In this document: positions 23,446 to 56,599 of the stretch, piece by piece
How the letters are laid out: each line of letters opens with the position of its first letter
Numbering within the stretch: position 1 is the stretch's first letter
Assembly: GCA_021186555.1 (NCBI GenBank)
Contig: JAJKFL010000008.1
Location: 12,393,936 to 12,457,935 of the forward strand
From: Reticulitermes speratus
Lineage: Eukaryota > Arthropoda > Insecta > Blattodea > Rhinotermitidae
Length of the DNA stretch: 64,000 nucleotides
Reading direction: 5' to 3'
Notes under the pieces: generated by a model
What the model was told of the DNA's origin: nothing
Seen by the model: only the letters and a program-made list of their open reading frames with translations
Database searches by the model: none
Program-made: the position numbers and the translations under genes

Positions 23446-25590
23446 TCTCAAACTGCCGCAAGCAGTTGCTAAGTGTGTGCCGAGAAATTCACCATTCACA
23501 ACGCGATTCACTCCCTAAATGCTACAATTATCCAACTCTCCGTGATGTTGATAGTGAGATGAGGGTGAGTTTGTCTACCATTCGCCCTTGTATGGAAACA
23601 TTATGTGAATTATACCAGTCGAACTTCACTCGAAGAATACGTACTGCTCAATCACAATTTATCTGTAAACTGTATTTATGACAATTTTTTATAATAAAAA
23701 ATGGTTTATTTACGCTCATTTTATTTGTACTTCATTAAAATATTGGTATTTCCATGAAGGTGTGTTGCGTACGTGGATGTCATTCCTCAAGCGTGTCGCG
23801 GCAGACAAAAGAATGAGAACCACTCGTCTGAAGCAAAGCTATTGTACTGTATTTCCAACAGACATTCGTGAGTACATTCAGAATTTTTACAATCCTGTTT
23901 GCGTTATTACGCGTTTGTTGAACAATAATGGCCATGTTATGTTTGCCGTAAGTCGAGAATCGCTGGGTAGATTTTGATTACATCGGGCATGAACATCATA
24001 CCACTGGGGCCCATGATTCGCAAATTCTACACTAAAATGAATACCTTTTAAACATCATACACATTAAAGGCATTCATACTTCTTTGGATTATTCAACGAC
24101 ACTGATTTTTAAGCTGCATTTAATATTTCGGTATTCGTCATATAGAATATTTGGACCGGCTGTTTCAGTCAGAATGCACAAATGCAGAGAATGCGCGTGT
24201 AAAACGTGCACTGTGGTACGTATTGCACCTTCCTTGTCATCTCTTCTCAACATGCGAGATTATTTTTATCTGCGCCATCAAAATAATGCTTCTCTCTCTT
24301 CACCTGTTTAACCACATGTTAATATATTTGTTTCTAGGGCAAAACAAAATATTTGGCGCTAAGCAGGGAACTGTTTATGCATTCTTTGCACAAAGTGCAC
24401 AAAATGGGTGCATAATCTGGGGAGACATGTCTCTCCAGACCCATGGTTGTAATTACTGCACATTCTGACAAAATTTTGGATTTTTTTTTTTTTTTGGGGG
24501 GGGGGGGGTCACTAGAAGGCGCTACAATTTAATTTCAGTGTAAACCAGTTCAATGGAACTTCCATTTCACATAAAGCTGAGCTCAAAATTTTCCCTCAAA
24601 AATGGGTCATTATGACATGATGTATGTGAAACAAAAATTGATTTACAGTTTTTATGACAAACATTTTTCAACGTTGTGAATATATTTGATGAAATATGAA
24701 CAAAGTAGTATCTTACCCAGCATTGTGTTGAGCTTTGCTATAATATGTCTTTCATCAAAAGAACTGATTTAGCAATTTCTATTTTATTATGACACACCTT
24801 TTCACTTGTAAGTTATCCACATATCAATTCTTTTTAACAAAGTTCCCCATATGCTTTCTTTCTACAGAAATATAAATGATTATGAGATTGTGAAACACTT
24901 CCAAGACACCTCACACAGAGACCCACCTACATGATTAGCTTAATCATTCCTGATAAGCATGGGAAATTTGTCAACAGTAAAGATAAGCTGATAAGCTATA
25001 CCTAGGGTGTGGATAGTTACAAAGAGAACAGGCTTTTGTTCAACGTACAGAATACGACACTCAACTAACAGCAAAATGGGAATAATACACAGAAATATTA
25101 TTTACCTAACTATTTCATTAGGTAAGGCTTTATATTACAGTTGCACTATGGCATTTTTATGTCTTGGAATTAAATCAACAATTTTACCTACACAGAAACA
25201 GCTGCGAGTGAAGTGTTTGATTAAATAATTTATTCTTCCAGTTATTTGGAGTGTTCTTTTTGAGGAGGTGGATGCAAGGAGGAAGATTCTTCAAGGAAGG
25301 AAAACTATTACCAGGACATATTATAGTAAGCTTCAACTCATTGTATGATATACAGTATTAATGTATGTGCATATGTGTGCCTGTGATTAAGGGCATGAGG
25401 GGGAAAAATAGCATTTGTACATATTCAAGACTTCTTACAAATTATTGCCCACTGTATTCCACAATTGATTTGTGCTGTATAAATTCTGTACATATATATA
25501 CACAATGTACCCTGCATTATGCATTCATTTTACAAAATGAATACAAAATGTGGGGTACATCTACATTTCTTATCTTTGCAACAATTCTCA
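23446..25590. other. Intergenic, no gene seen
   Basis: Several medium open frames occur on the plus strand (23466-24468, 25007-25228) but none shows a recognisable domain or a consistent exon structure. A T15 run joined to a G13 run lies at 24481-24508. I see no further feature. Confidence 0.45.
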
Positions 25591-25597
25591 CAATTCT

Positions 25598-25710
25598 CTG
25601 CACCATTTAGAGAAAGCTTTTGGGAACAGAATAATAAGCAGGAGATTCTGGCCTCCTCGTTTACAACATCTGAACCACGCGATTTTTATTGTGGTGCACG
25701 TTAAAGGATA
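25598..25710 (+). pseudogene. Transposase C-terminal relic (mariner/IS630-like)
   Basis: One frame reads LHHLEKAFGNRIISRRFWPP and continues into a degraded LQHLNHAIFIVVHVKG. This resembles the FGDRIISRNLWPPRSPDL-to-DFFLWG segment of DDE transposases common in insect genomes, but the catalytic region before and after the match is lost. The similarity is from memory of the family pattern. Confidence 0.5.
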
Positions 25711-26414
25711 AGTTTATTATAATAATAATCCTCACATGTTAAGGAGATCTGTCAGATAAAATTATATCCCCATACTTCCCCGCTCTCAGCTCCTCGCTAC
25801 TGGCCTTGAATAAAACATGATTTTACTCACAAATTTTGCAATCCTTGGATTACAGAGCAATAAAACCTCCAACTTTTACTGTACTGGGTATATTTTGTAC
25901 CCATATTTCTTATTTTCTCAACATGTTTCTTTTCAAAGTTTGTTTCTTAGACTCAAAGACAAAAAATTGCTTTCATTCAAATTTTTCATACAACTATACA
26001 GAATGAAATCCCTAAAATTGTTGAGAACAAGAAACATAATTTACAACAGAAATATGAATAAAATTTGCCTGCAGTATGGTTGTTCCTTGCAATTGTTGCA
26101 TGTTATTTGAATTGCCTTGCTAGAGTGGTCCTTGCACACACATTCTGAGGACTTAGAACATTTCCAGTCTGTTTTTCTGTCCTTGGCTCCTGGATAAATA
26201 CAACTAACATGGGTACAAGATGGTCCAGTCGGATTTGAAAAAAGAAAAAAAAAAAAACTGCGTGTAATAATTTTATAACAAGGGGACTTCAAAGAACAAA
26301 TAGAAAAATTGGTAAGACCGTTACTCCATATCACAGAGAATTGTTGAAGGAAAGACCAAGCCTGGGTACATTTTGTAACCAGTCAGTAATCCAAGGGTTA
26401 ATATTGTTGGCAGG

Positions 26415-26600
26415 CCATGCTATAGTTCACGCAGTTAATTGCTAGTTTCTCACTGCAGACACCTGGGTTTCATCCCAGGTTGGTCCATGTGGGATTTGTG
26501 GAGAATAAAGTGGTACTAGGCCCAAGTATTTCACACAGTACTTCTGTTTTTCCATCAATTGTCATTCCTCCAATAAACCATATTCATTCATCCATCCATC
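26415..26600 (+). mobile_element. tRNA-derived SINE (family A), diverged
   Basis: A head with GCAGTTAATTGC, a GGTTTCATCCCAGG B-box-like word and the family body CATGTGGGATTTGTGG plus AAAGTGGTACTAGG match the SINE at 8558. It is more diverged than that copy. Confidence 0.75.
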
Positions 26601-27414
26601 AACAGTGGCTGGTACAACAGGCTCATTAGGGGTCACAGCAGTGCCAAGAGACTGAGTCTCCCCCCCCCCCCCCCCTGCCCCCAGGAACCAATTTACAAAA
26701 TACTGTCAAAATTATTTGGATCTACTGCAGAATGTATTCAGTGCCACTGCAACCACGTTTTGTTTGGAGATAACCAATTATAAGACCTCTATACTCACTG
26801 TGAAGAAATACTGTTCTACCAAGTATTTAAAAAAAAAATAGAGAGAGAGAGAGGAGCATTTTACTTAAAGAGCTGTAAATAACCTTCTCTGTTCCTTTGT
26901 TCTTTGAATCTTCATACCAAGTTCATAAAAACTTTATGATTACCTAGTTCTTACAGTTTTCAACAATAAAGTACACTACTGACTTTCTTCCCTAAAATAA
27001 ATATTCCCTATCTCTGGCATTTGAAAATGAACATGCATTTAATTAACTTAAGTCAAGATGTCAAAACCAGATAAGTATAGTGCAATCCCATATTACAAAT
27101 GCCCAGGTTTAAAGTGACCTTGCAGATATTACGAACACTGACCATAAAATTCACAATACACTGCCTAGATTCAAGTCACAGAAACTGGGGATGTTATATT
27201 TTTGTAAACTCAGAGTCCAAAACAATAACAAAGTCACTAAAAAGTATTTTCTTATGAAATTTAAAAAATTCAGATTACATAAAGACATGCATCAGTGTTA
27301 CAGCAGGTGTATCTGGTCACTGGCTAACTTATGCACATGCATTATGGTTGTGGCATGATGGCTGATTGCTATTCCTGCCCTATTGCAGAATGTGCACTGC
27401 ATTATCCTATGCTG

Positions 27415-27880
27415 TAGCTGATAGTGACTAAGCTAGGCTGGACATCAGACAAATTGTGGTTTGATTCCTGCCAAGCATGCAGACTGACTGTGGGGGCCAA
27501 CTAGCCTCCTATTCCATGGGTAATGCGGGCTCATTCCCAGGAGTAAAGTCTTCCTTCTTTGTACTGCCAAGAGCAAAGACAACTCAGTACTGTAACTGGA
27601 CATGAGCTAGACTGCAGTTTGGCCTCTAGCAGAAGTTTTCTCTTTTCCAGTCTATCCAGATTGGCGCTGGGATCTACCCAAGTCTCCTATTTAGTGTATA
27701 ATAATGCCAAGTCCCCAACTAGTTTTAACTCATTGCCACTTGTAATCCAGATCTGGTAGGATCACGTGTTAGTACCCAACAGCTTGCTAGGACTAGCTCA
27801 CCTAGCGAGCACTCTCAGAGCTCACCCTGCACATAGCAGGAGGCCTTTGCCCTCATGGGATATTATAGGCTTATTTTTAC
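27415..27880 (+). mobile_element. Old SINE-like repeat
   Basis: A tRNA-like start (GTGACTAAGCTAGGC and GTGGTTTGATTCCTGCC) is followed by sequence ending in GCCCTCATGGGATATTATAG, a tail style seen in insect SINEs. An internal SSLSRLALGSTQ-like frame resembles a peptide commonly predicted from such repeats. Borders are approximate. Confidence 0.45.
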
Positions 27881-28102
27881 TTTTATTTTTTATTTTTAAT
27901 GCCAAGTACAGCTACTGAAGTATAAACCTGACCAATAACCTCCACCTAGTGTCAGAGTTCAGAGCTTTACCTTGAAATTTCGTGGTGCTTGGGCAGTGGG
28001 AACTGTCCCACATAAAAGAAACATGAAGTACACACACAACCCTTCCTGAAAAACCATTTTTATCAATAATGGCAACCTAAAAGTTCAGTTAGTGTTGTCA
28101 AT

Positions 28103-28330
28103 ATGGCAACTTCATGGCAAATTACATGTGCTGGAATTCACTATGTATTTACGTGTATTTCAGAGGCAAATGCCGTACCAGCATGGGCAATTGTTGTCAT
28201 AGTCTCCTGCTCCATGATAATTGTTGGCGGCATCATGTATGTCATCATGAAGAAGATAATTCTTGGGAGCGATAGCAGCAGTTCTGACGGTGGTGTTCCC
28301 ACACCCTACCGCAACGATGACGAAGTATAA
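28103..28330 (+). CDS. Single-pass membrane protein, small or last exon
   Basis: The frame gives 75 aa with one clear membrane span (AIVVIVSCSMIIVGGIMYVI, about residues 29-48), followed by KK, a serine run and an acidic tail ending NDDEV. There are two readings. It may be a complete short protein starting at the ATG at 28103, which has A at -3 and G at +4. Or it may be the last exon of a larger gene entering at the TATTTCAG acceptor before 28164. AATAAA at 28458-28463 supports a true transcript end. The basic-then-acidic tail suggests a type I orientation with the tail in the cytoplasm. I recognise no family. Confidence 0.5.
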   Translation: MATSWQITCAGIHYVFTCISEANAVPAWAIVVIVSCSMIIVGGIMYVIMKKIILGSDSSSSDGGVPTPYRNDDEV

Positions 28331-28457
28331 TGTTTGAGTGACATGAACCTGACTGACAGGAGGGGGGGGGGGATGCAAGTGAATATAGGTGATACTGATA
28401 ACATTTTAGATTTGATAAAGTTTAGGGGCTGAAAGGCAAAGACATATCAAAAGTACT

Positions 28458-28463
28458 AATAAA
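28458..28463 (+). terminator. Polyadenylation signal after membrane-protein frame
   Basis: AATAAA lies about 130 bases after the stop at 28330, supporting a transcript end here. Confidence 0.45.
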
Positions 28464-29470
28464 GTCCCACTCCATCTGTAGGGAAACTGCAGCATTACAT
28501 ACTGTCAATACCATCTATAACTATGTTCAAAGATTTTTACAAAAAAATGTACAATATATACCCAAATGCAGGATGACCCCCAATTAAAACACACATACCA
28601 AGTGAAAATGTATTTACCTGACTAACACAAATCTGAACTTCCTTGCTGCATTGCAGTTGTTTGTTTTCTCAGTATGATTAATCAGCATCAGTTTGAAGTT
28701 GGTATCATAGCTTTGCTTAACCCCATTTACAATTACCTCACTTTCAATTGGCTTGGCACAGTTCAGATTGGCGATTATGGCTCAAATTCAAGATGATCCC
28801 ACTTATTTGAACACCGAATTTAAGGTACAAAACCTCTTGCATTTTGGTAAATAACTTTTAAAGTATAAAAACAGGCCATGTTCAATTTCAAGCATGAACC
28901 CTCAATAATTCACTATCCAATTACCGGTACATACTTTTGTTTTTCTAAAAAGATGGCAGGATAATAGGGTGTGTACTGGAAGGAAAAAAAAAAGCTTCCA
29001 GAAAATAATACAATAGTATTGTTTATGTCAGCAGACTAATAGTCATCAAACATTTAAACCCTGTTCCACTCTAGCTACAGCTGATGCCAGCAGACCCATT
29101 TTTCTTGAACATGCCAATATTTACAAAGGACAATCAAGGAAAGTCAAGAAAGAAGATACCTAGTGTCCAGCCCAAATATAAAACTGGTTACTTCCCAAAT
29201 ACAATTAAGGAAGTCAGCAGCAGAGTAACCTAATCACAAAATTCTGTTTCATGTTAGAATGACCACAATGCTTTAAATTTCGCTTTGTTACACATACACA
29301 TTAGAAGGGATAGTGTTAAAAGAAATATATCCTGTATAATATTTCTATCACAAATAAATGACTTACAGTGTTGGATGTGTACTGTAGTTGTAATCATGAT
29401 AACACAATTAAAAATATCAAAAGGCAACTGGCATTTAATGGGAACATGACACTTAGCTCATTAAAAAGCC

Positions 29471-29665
29471 TTGAGAAGACATTTTAGGCATGTCTACACA
29501 ACAAATCCCTCTGCACGTTACCATCTGGATTTGTTCTCCAAGATACCTGTCGATAATGTAATAGGTGGCCAATTTAAAAAATGTGCAGTACTTTATACTA
29601 AAAAAAAAAGTAAAGGGAAAAGCCCCGTTCTTTGCAGTTTAAGGGTCCACATCAATCCTGATTGA
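29471..29665 (+). pseudogene. Possible piggyBac-like transposase C-terminal relic
   Basis: The peptide has RYHLDLFSKIP, KKCAVLYTKKKSKGK and VLCSLRVHINPD. This spacing loosely matches the end of piggyBac-derived transposases, where a Cys-rich domain (C-x2-C, GKRKET, C-x2-C, LC-DPCF) follows a basic stretch. Several of the cysteines are missing, so it would be a relic. The match is by pattern only. Confidence 0.35.
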
Positions 29666-30548
29666 CGCATAAAGATCGGTACATTATTCCCGCATAACTG
29701 GACAACATGAATGCAGTACGAGGCACTTCAACATTTATAAAATATTACTTTACACATTACTGAATGTACTGTAGTTCAAAACAAGGAATTACTCTTTAAA
29801 TGTGGTCACTACCAAAAATTACAAAAGTGGCGAAAACAAAATGTCAAGAAAGGAAATGGTTTTTAATACAGCACAGTTTACATATTTCAAACACAATGGA
29901 ATTTGAGAAAATAAAAAAAGCAGGTGCAGAGATTTTCTAATTCTCAGACATATCAAAAAAGATATACTGAATTAGTCAAAACAAGAAAGAAGGAGATACA
30001 TAACTTACTAATCACGAGTTCACATGACGAGTATCAGAAGTTACCATACATTTTACTAGCAGCAGTGAAATTATTCAATGAGAAAGCACCAACAGTGTGA
30101 GCTGAGTACAGTGTTCTTTCCTCAGCCAACCTCTAATGTACTACTGTAATATTTTATATGCACAAAATAAGGTAAATTGCTTTCTCTTGCATTATCATTT
30201 CATTGCTTAGTCATCTGAAAAAGAAGTTCAAAAATTATTTTACATTAAAAGCTGAAAAATATAGTCCAGTTCCTACAACTTCAAAAAATGCAACATGAAT
30301 AGATACAGAAGCCAACAACAAGAAAGAAAGGTTATTATGGGAGGAAGAAGAAGAAAAAACCAACTTGTGACCAGAATCTCACTCTACTCTTCAGCCCAAT
30401 AAATCTTCATATGGGCCAGTTGTGGTGATGAAAGAAAGCAATATCATGAATAAAACCATCACAAAAGACATACTTCTGTTTCCATCATGTCATGACTAAT
30501 CTATAAAAAGCTTAATTACCCATTACACCTGCCATTTCGTCTATCCAC

Positions 30549-30714
30549 TAACCCTTTGGCACCAGAATGAAGTGCCCAGTGTACTCTGCACAAGACCCAG
30601 GATTTAAATGGCCACCCATTACTTTGCACTTTCTTGGCCGATGACTAGGCGACATTCAGTTTCGGAAGCATCACTCAGCGTCAACTGCAGCCACCTTTCA
30701 GCACCAAAGGATTA
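30549..30714. mobile_element. Short inverted-ended element (MITE-like)
   Basis: The left end AACCCTTTGGCACC and right end GCACCAAAGGATT are near inverted repeats. An internal CTGCACAAGACCCAGG then ATTTAAATGG recurs as CTGCACCAGACCGG then ACTTTAAATGG near 49170, where GGCACCAGAGGGTTAA is also present. Confidence 0.45.
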
Positions 30715-30807
30715 AAAATCATGTCTACTCCAGTCTATTCCACAGCTATGTCAACCAAAGGTGCTGTACTTCACAACCAAATGTCCATGCCTGAAGAAAA
30801 CATATAG

Positions 30808-30930
30808 TGAGGCCTATAAACTTTTACGTGGGTAAATTGTATCAAGAGACAGCTGATACAATCAGAGAATAATGAGACCTATAAACTTTTACGTGGGTAA
30901 ATTGTATCAAGACAGCTGATAAAATCAAAA
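30808..30930 (+). repeat. 65-bp tandem duplication
   Basis: CCTATAAACTTTTACGTGGG followed by TAAATTGTATCAAG occurs twice, 65 bases apart, with a two-base deletion (GAGACAG versus GACAG) in the second unit. It lies in noncoding sequence. Confidence 0.85.
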
Positions 30931-31104
30931 CAAAATAAAACTCAGTTTTGCTTTTTGTGGACATACAGACATATGTAACTGAAAAGTGAGAAATATATTT
31001 TGGTCCTGATATATATTTTTTTTTTTTACAAGAGCAACCAGCATTTCTGCTTTACCAGAATGTAAACAAAATATGTGCCCCACACTAAATCTTCAAAACT
31101 CAAC

Positions 31105-31345
31105 ACCACATATGCGACTAAGCTATGGGATGGGGGATCTGGGGTTCAAATTTCAGTACAGCCAAAAGATTTTTTTGTCTCTTCTCCAAAGCATCCAGAC
31201 CAAATCTAGGGCCCACGGAGCATGCAGTTAACCACTCACCCCCATCTAGTGCTGAGGTTGTTAAGAATGACTGCAGCTATACCTCTATTTCCCCTATATG
31301 CCTTCATGGTATGGACAAGGAAAACTACCTTTATCTACATAGGTG
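31105..31345 (+). mobile_element. SINE-like repeat relic
   Basis: The frame FSKASRPNLGPTEHAVNHSP and the PSSAEVVKN segment resemble peptides that are widely mis-predicted from a tRNA-headed repeat in insects. TGGGGTTCAAATTTC may be its B box and TATGCCTTCATGGTATGG its tail. Confidence 0.5.
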
Positions 31346-33221
31346 AAATGAATTATGAGAGAAAATGCACTTACCAGGCAGTGGAACAGTCACACAAACC
31401 TAACATCTGATTACACTGTGATCTTCATTCACCACCTTCCACGTCTTAAGGTGCATCCAGATTGCTCATGCTCGTGACATTTGGAGTGATTGTTGCAGAT
31501 TGCTTGCCCAGTGGCTTGGAACTGCGAAGCACCTCAGTGAGTCTTTGAAGTAGAGCCTCTGTGCCAAACCATTTGAGCCCAGAGTGACAGTGGATTTTGA
31601 TGCTTGGGCTTATGGAACAGTCCATGTTTATGCACACACACACGTAATACAAGTGCGAGTAGTCTGGACGCACCTTTACTATATGCACAACAGTAGTGAT
31701 CTTTTACTGGAATGTAATATTACTTCATTAAACAATCATGATTCTTATTCTGTCATCTTGTATGCATACACGTAAGTTTATCCCTGCAATATGGAAATTA
31801 TAACACAATCACAAATCCCAGGATACAGACCACATATTTTCCCTTACAGAAATCTGGGATAACTATTGCTTTTTGTAAGTACACAATACAAATAACAAAC
31901 TATACCAAAATTTTTCTTTAAGAAATATTTATTAATTAATAAATTTAGATTGCAGCGAGTGTGGGTGTGTGCATGCACGCACGCACACACACACGTACGA
32001 ACCAGTGATAATAGGCTGGTAGCATGGTTACCGTTTCCTATTATTAAATTTATATTATCTTTATGTTTATATTATTTATATTATCTTCTTTCCTCTTCAG
32101 TTTATTTTTTGTACATACTGCTATTTCTGATGGGTTCTTGTGGACCAAAAAAAGTTCCTGTAAGAAACTCATCTCCACTTGTAACATGGGAGTCAATGGA
32201 AACATACGGTGTGTTCCAATATGGATACATTTTAAAGCACACACCCCCTCCATAATAGGAGCTTATTCTTTTCTTATTCAACATAGTAATGGTAGCACTT
32301 CTCGAGCCTGAAAATCTATATCGTTTTATGAAAATTGCTTCTGCAAGACCAACCAAATGTGAAAAAGAATCTGAAGCCCACAATGCATGTCATATTCTTC
32401 ACTCAAATTTAATAACACTTAACACCCTTTTCCCTTAAACTTCAACATCAGTAGGTAGGATTTTATTATTGGCTTCACACATCATCAAAGTACTATTACT
32501 TCACTGTAAATCAATAATACATCATGTATCAAATTACATAGGTACTTTCAAAGTGAACTGGGAGAAAACTGATAACAGACATGACTTCACAGAATTTAAT
32601 TGCAAACTTTTGAACCATGCTTTTAAAATACAAATTTATAAATCAACACAATTCCTTCTAACACCTTACACCATCACTGCTTGCAGCAACCCCATCTACT
32701 GGTGTCTGGTTGCGTGCAAACTCCCTGTACTACTGCAAATTGGTAACAGCACTAGGAAGTTTATTAGAAGTTGTATATGCATTAAAGATCAATGTTTAGA
32801 CTGACCAGAACTTATGCAATACATCATTGAAATCCCTTCATTGGCCAACCTGAAGTCTCAACGGTTCATCCCGACTAATGCATTAGGGGACTTCATCAAC
32901 ATGTACGAAAGTAAACTGCGACAAAACACCACCACAGATGCTGCATTGTGTTACATGGAACAGCAACAATGGTCTCAATTTGCCTGATCAATCTGCCTGA
33001 AAAGGTTAGGGTAAAGTAAATTTGTGCCTATTATAGCAGCAGCTGCTGTACAGTCAGTTCCTTTGTTAGTTCCTACGACACACAGCAGTCTACAAGAGTG
33101 ATGCACGAGCAAAAAGATTTTTAAATGAAATAATAAAATGCACTTGAAAAATGGCACATACTGCGAACTACTGCCTCAACAGAAACCAGTCCAAGTGAAA
33201 TATGATCTTCCACCATCTCCA

Positions 33222-33440
33222 AGGCCATGCCACAGCAGAAGCAGTTAGTTACCAGCCTCTCACTCAGCCCCGGGGTTCAATCCCAGGCCAGTCCATGTGG
33301 GATTTATAGTAGACCAAGTGGCACTGTGACAAGGTTTTCTCACAGCACTTCAGTTTCCCCCAGCACTTTTCCATGTATGCTGTATACATATTTCATTCAT
33401 CTACCACCAATGCTACATAATCTTAGCAACTGACATCATT
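33222..33440 (+). mobile_element. tRNA-derived SINE (family A)
   Basis: GGCCATGCCACAGCAGAAGC, a GGGGTTCAATCCCAGG B box, CCAGTCCATGTGGGATTTAT and CAAGTGGCACTGTGACAAGG match the 8558 SINE. A 16-base C run follows at 33454-33469. Confidence 0.8.
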
Positions 33441-34134
33441 ATTAAATATACCACCCCCCCCCCCCCCCCGGCTCTTTTCTATATCAAAAATTACGGGCAG
33501 CCTACAAACTGTCGTCATTTTAAAATGTTGTACATACACTGTTCATACAGCAAAACCTTCCAAGTATAACTCTATAATGTATTTACTACAGCGACTCTGA
33601 GAGCACTGATCATCTGCATCTTGCAACACTAATCCTAACACCTGTACTACTGGACTCCCAGTACATGGCATTGTCATGACAATATTTTGACCACATACCC
33701 ACCAGTTTCTTTAAAAATGTGACATACAAGTGATATTGCAGATAAATAACTGGTACAATCCAATGCCAGTGTGACTGTAAAATATAAAACAAGAAAGGAA
33801 CGTGCTAACAGAGAAACTGTAACGTCATCAGCAAATTAACCCACAGTAACCAAAAAAGAACACAAAACAACTCCTCACAGTTCCATGTAATTGTCAATAC
33901 TTGAGAACACTTGCGATACAACTCAGTATCAATGTGAAGCAGCTACTGATAAATAGGACTCCTTGATGTTTTATACTTGCATTCAGCCTATTTTACAGTA
34001 ACTGCCAACACAAACTGCATAAAAGATTAGATAATATCAGTCCTTCTGTTTCCAAAAACTCAGAACACATCTATAAGTTACAGTACACTTGAAATGTTGA
34101 TAACTTCCATACAACTCAATTCTCATGGCTCCGT

Positions 34135-54392
<20,258 letters not shown>

Positions 54393-54779
54393 TATACAGA
54401 TAAAATTAACAAGACAGAGGTATTATTTAGCACTTGTGTACTTTACAGGATAAGATAATTAACAAGAATACACAATACACAGCTTTCCTAACACAACGCA
54501 ATATCCGACTATGGCGTCACCAAGAGAAGTCATCTGTGGTGTCCTACGATCAGCTTCTACGTTAAGTGCCCTTAGTAATGGAGAAGCACAAAACATGGCT
54601 TACAACAATCAAGGCCACTGTGATCACGGATCAGAGGTATGTGATGTGCCTTTCTGATAAACTGTGACTCTGACTCTTCGTAGGGGCCACAGACAAGGGA
54701 GCTATTAGCTCTGATCAGTGTGCTTCAAGGCAACAGCAATGGAAACATACGTATATAATGCATTGTAACATATAACAGA

Positions 54780-56490
54780 AATTAACTAAACTAACTCCAT
54801 TGAGCAGAGTCCTTCTTGAGAAGCTAACAGGTCGTCAGCTAGTCAAGAAATTCCCGGCGTTTTATCGAACCCGAAGGTTCATTACCGAACTCACAAGAGC
54901 CCGCCACCTGTCCCTATCCTGAGCCATATCAATCCAGTCCATGTACCCCCATTCCACTACTTGAAGATCCATGATAATATTATCCTCCCATCTACGCCTC
55001 GGTCTTCCAAGTGGTCTCCTTCCCTCAGGTCTCCCCAACAAAACCCTGTATGCACCTCTCCCCTCAACCATACGTGCTACATGCCCCGCCCACCTCATTC
55101 TTCTCGATTTGATCACCCAAATAATATTTGGTGATGAGTACAGATCATTAAGTTCCTCGTTATGTAGTCTTCTCCACTCCACTGTTACCCCATCCCTATT
55201 AGGCCCAAATATCCTCCTCAGCACCCTAATCTCGAACACCCTCAGCCTATGTTCCTCCCTCAGTGTGAGAGACCAAGTCTCACACCCATACAAAACAACA
55301 GGCAAAATTATAGTTCTGCATATCTTAATCTTTGAATTTTTGGATAGCAAACTGGAAGACAGAAGATCCTGCACCGAATGATAACAAGCATTCCCTGACT
55401 TCAATCTGCTCTTAATATCTTCCTGAATGGAATTTCGATTTGTTAGGGTTGTTCCCAAATATTTGAACTGTTCCACCCTTTCAAAGGATTTATTATCTAA
55501 TTTTATGTTGTGATTTTGTCCTGCATTTTGATTGCGAGACATGACCATGTACTTAGTTTTCTCAGCATTTACTTTTAGACCAATTTCCTTACTAGCGACT
55601 ACTGAAGCTTCTGTGTTTTTCTTTATAGCATGTATGCTTCCACCCAATATATTAACATCATCAGCATAAACTAGAAACTGATGTGTACCATTCAGTTTTA
55701 AGCCCTCCTGGTTTGTCTGAACCCTCTTAATGGCATATTCCAAAGCAAAGTTGAAAAGCAATGACAATAAAGCATCTCCTTGTTTCAAACCATTCTTAAT
55801 AGGAAATGTGTCAGACAAATGTTTGCCTACCCAGACTCTGCTATAGGTTTCATTTAGACACATTTTTACGAGCCTTACTAGTTTCATAGGGATACCAAAT
55901 TCAATGAGAATATTATACAAGACCTCCCTCCTAACTGAATCATAGGCTTTCTTGAAGTCTACAAATAGCTGATGCACTGCCTCATTGTATTCCCATTTTT
56001 TTTTTCAAGTTTCTGACGAATGCAGAATATATGATCAGTAGTCGACCTGTTACGTCTAAATCCACACTGAAGCTCCCCAATAATTTCCTCTGCATATGGA
56101 GTTAACCTTGACAGAAGGATGTTGGATAGAATTTTGTATGTGGTTGACAAAAGTGATATGCCTCGATAATTACTGCAACCTGTTTTATCACCCTTCTTAT
56201 AAATAGGTACAATGATTGACTCCTTCCACTGCTCAGGCAATTACTCTTTATGCCAAATAGAATTAACAAGTCTATGGATCTCAGAACGAATTGTCCTACC
56301 TCCTGCTTTAATCAGTTGTGCTGGAATTTGATCAGTACCTGGTGACTTGTGCCTTCTTATCTTTTCAATAGCCATCTCAACCTCAGAGTCACTGGGCTCA
56401 GGCACCAGTGGCTCTGCTGTATGTATTTCAGCCTGCCTAACATCATTAACCTCATGTACATTCAATAGCCGAAAGAAAAGATTCTTTCAC
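54780..56490 (-). mobile_element. LINE (non-LTR retrotransposon), best copy
   Basis: The minus strand encodes a C-terminal part of an ORF2-like protein. In order: IRRHKSPGTDQIPAQLIK, then an in-frame TAA near 56238, ESIIVPIYKKGDKTGCSNYR, CGFRRNRSTTDHIF, a frame shift at an A-run near 56000, [11 protein letters not shown], catalytic [13 protein letters not shown], then [17 protein letters not shown] and the [12 protein letters not shown] to NLRV tail. The reverse-transcriptase catalytic aspartates are intact. There is no endonuclease domain, so the copy is 5'-truncated at about 56490. It lies between the U2AF and ANKRD40 promoters. With one stop and one shift it is fairly young but inactive. 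Confidence 0.93.
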
Positions 56491-56599
56491 CTAGCCAAGA
56501 TACTGAGAGTCTGCAACCAGATAACCTTCATATAACAGAAATAATGTACGAAATTCTGGTGCCAGTAATTGGTCCTAACTACAAATAAGTTGATTGTTT

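Larger units (their letters stand above)
28470..34130. other. Region downstream of U2AF large subunit gene
   Basis: No coding exon is recognised. Part may be the 3' UTR of the U2AF gene, which reads leftward and stops at 34135; minus-strand AATAAA words occur near 32462 and 31928. The region also holds a transposase-like relic, a 65-bp tandem duplication, SINE pieces and AC/CA repeats near 31970-31995. Confidence 0.45.

Noticed and set aside
54971..55381. A 136-codon plus-strand frame
   Set aside because: It is the antisense shadow of the LINE reverse-transcriptase tail on the minus strand.
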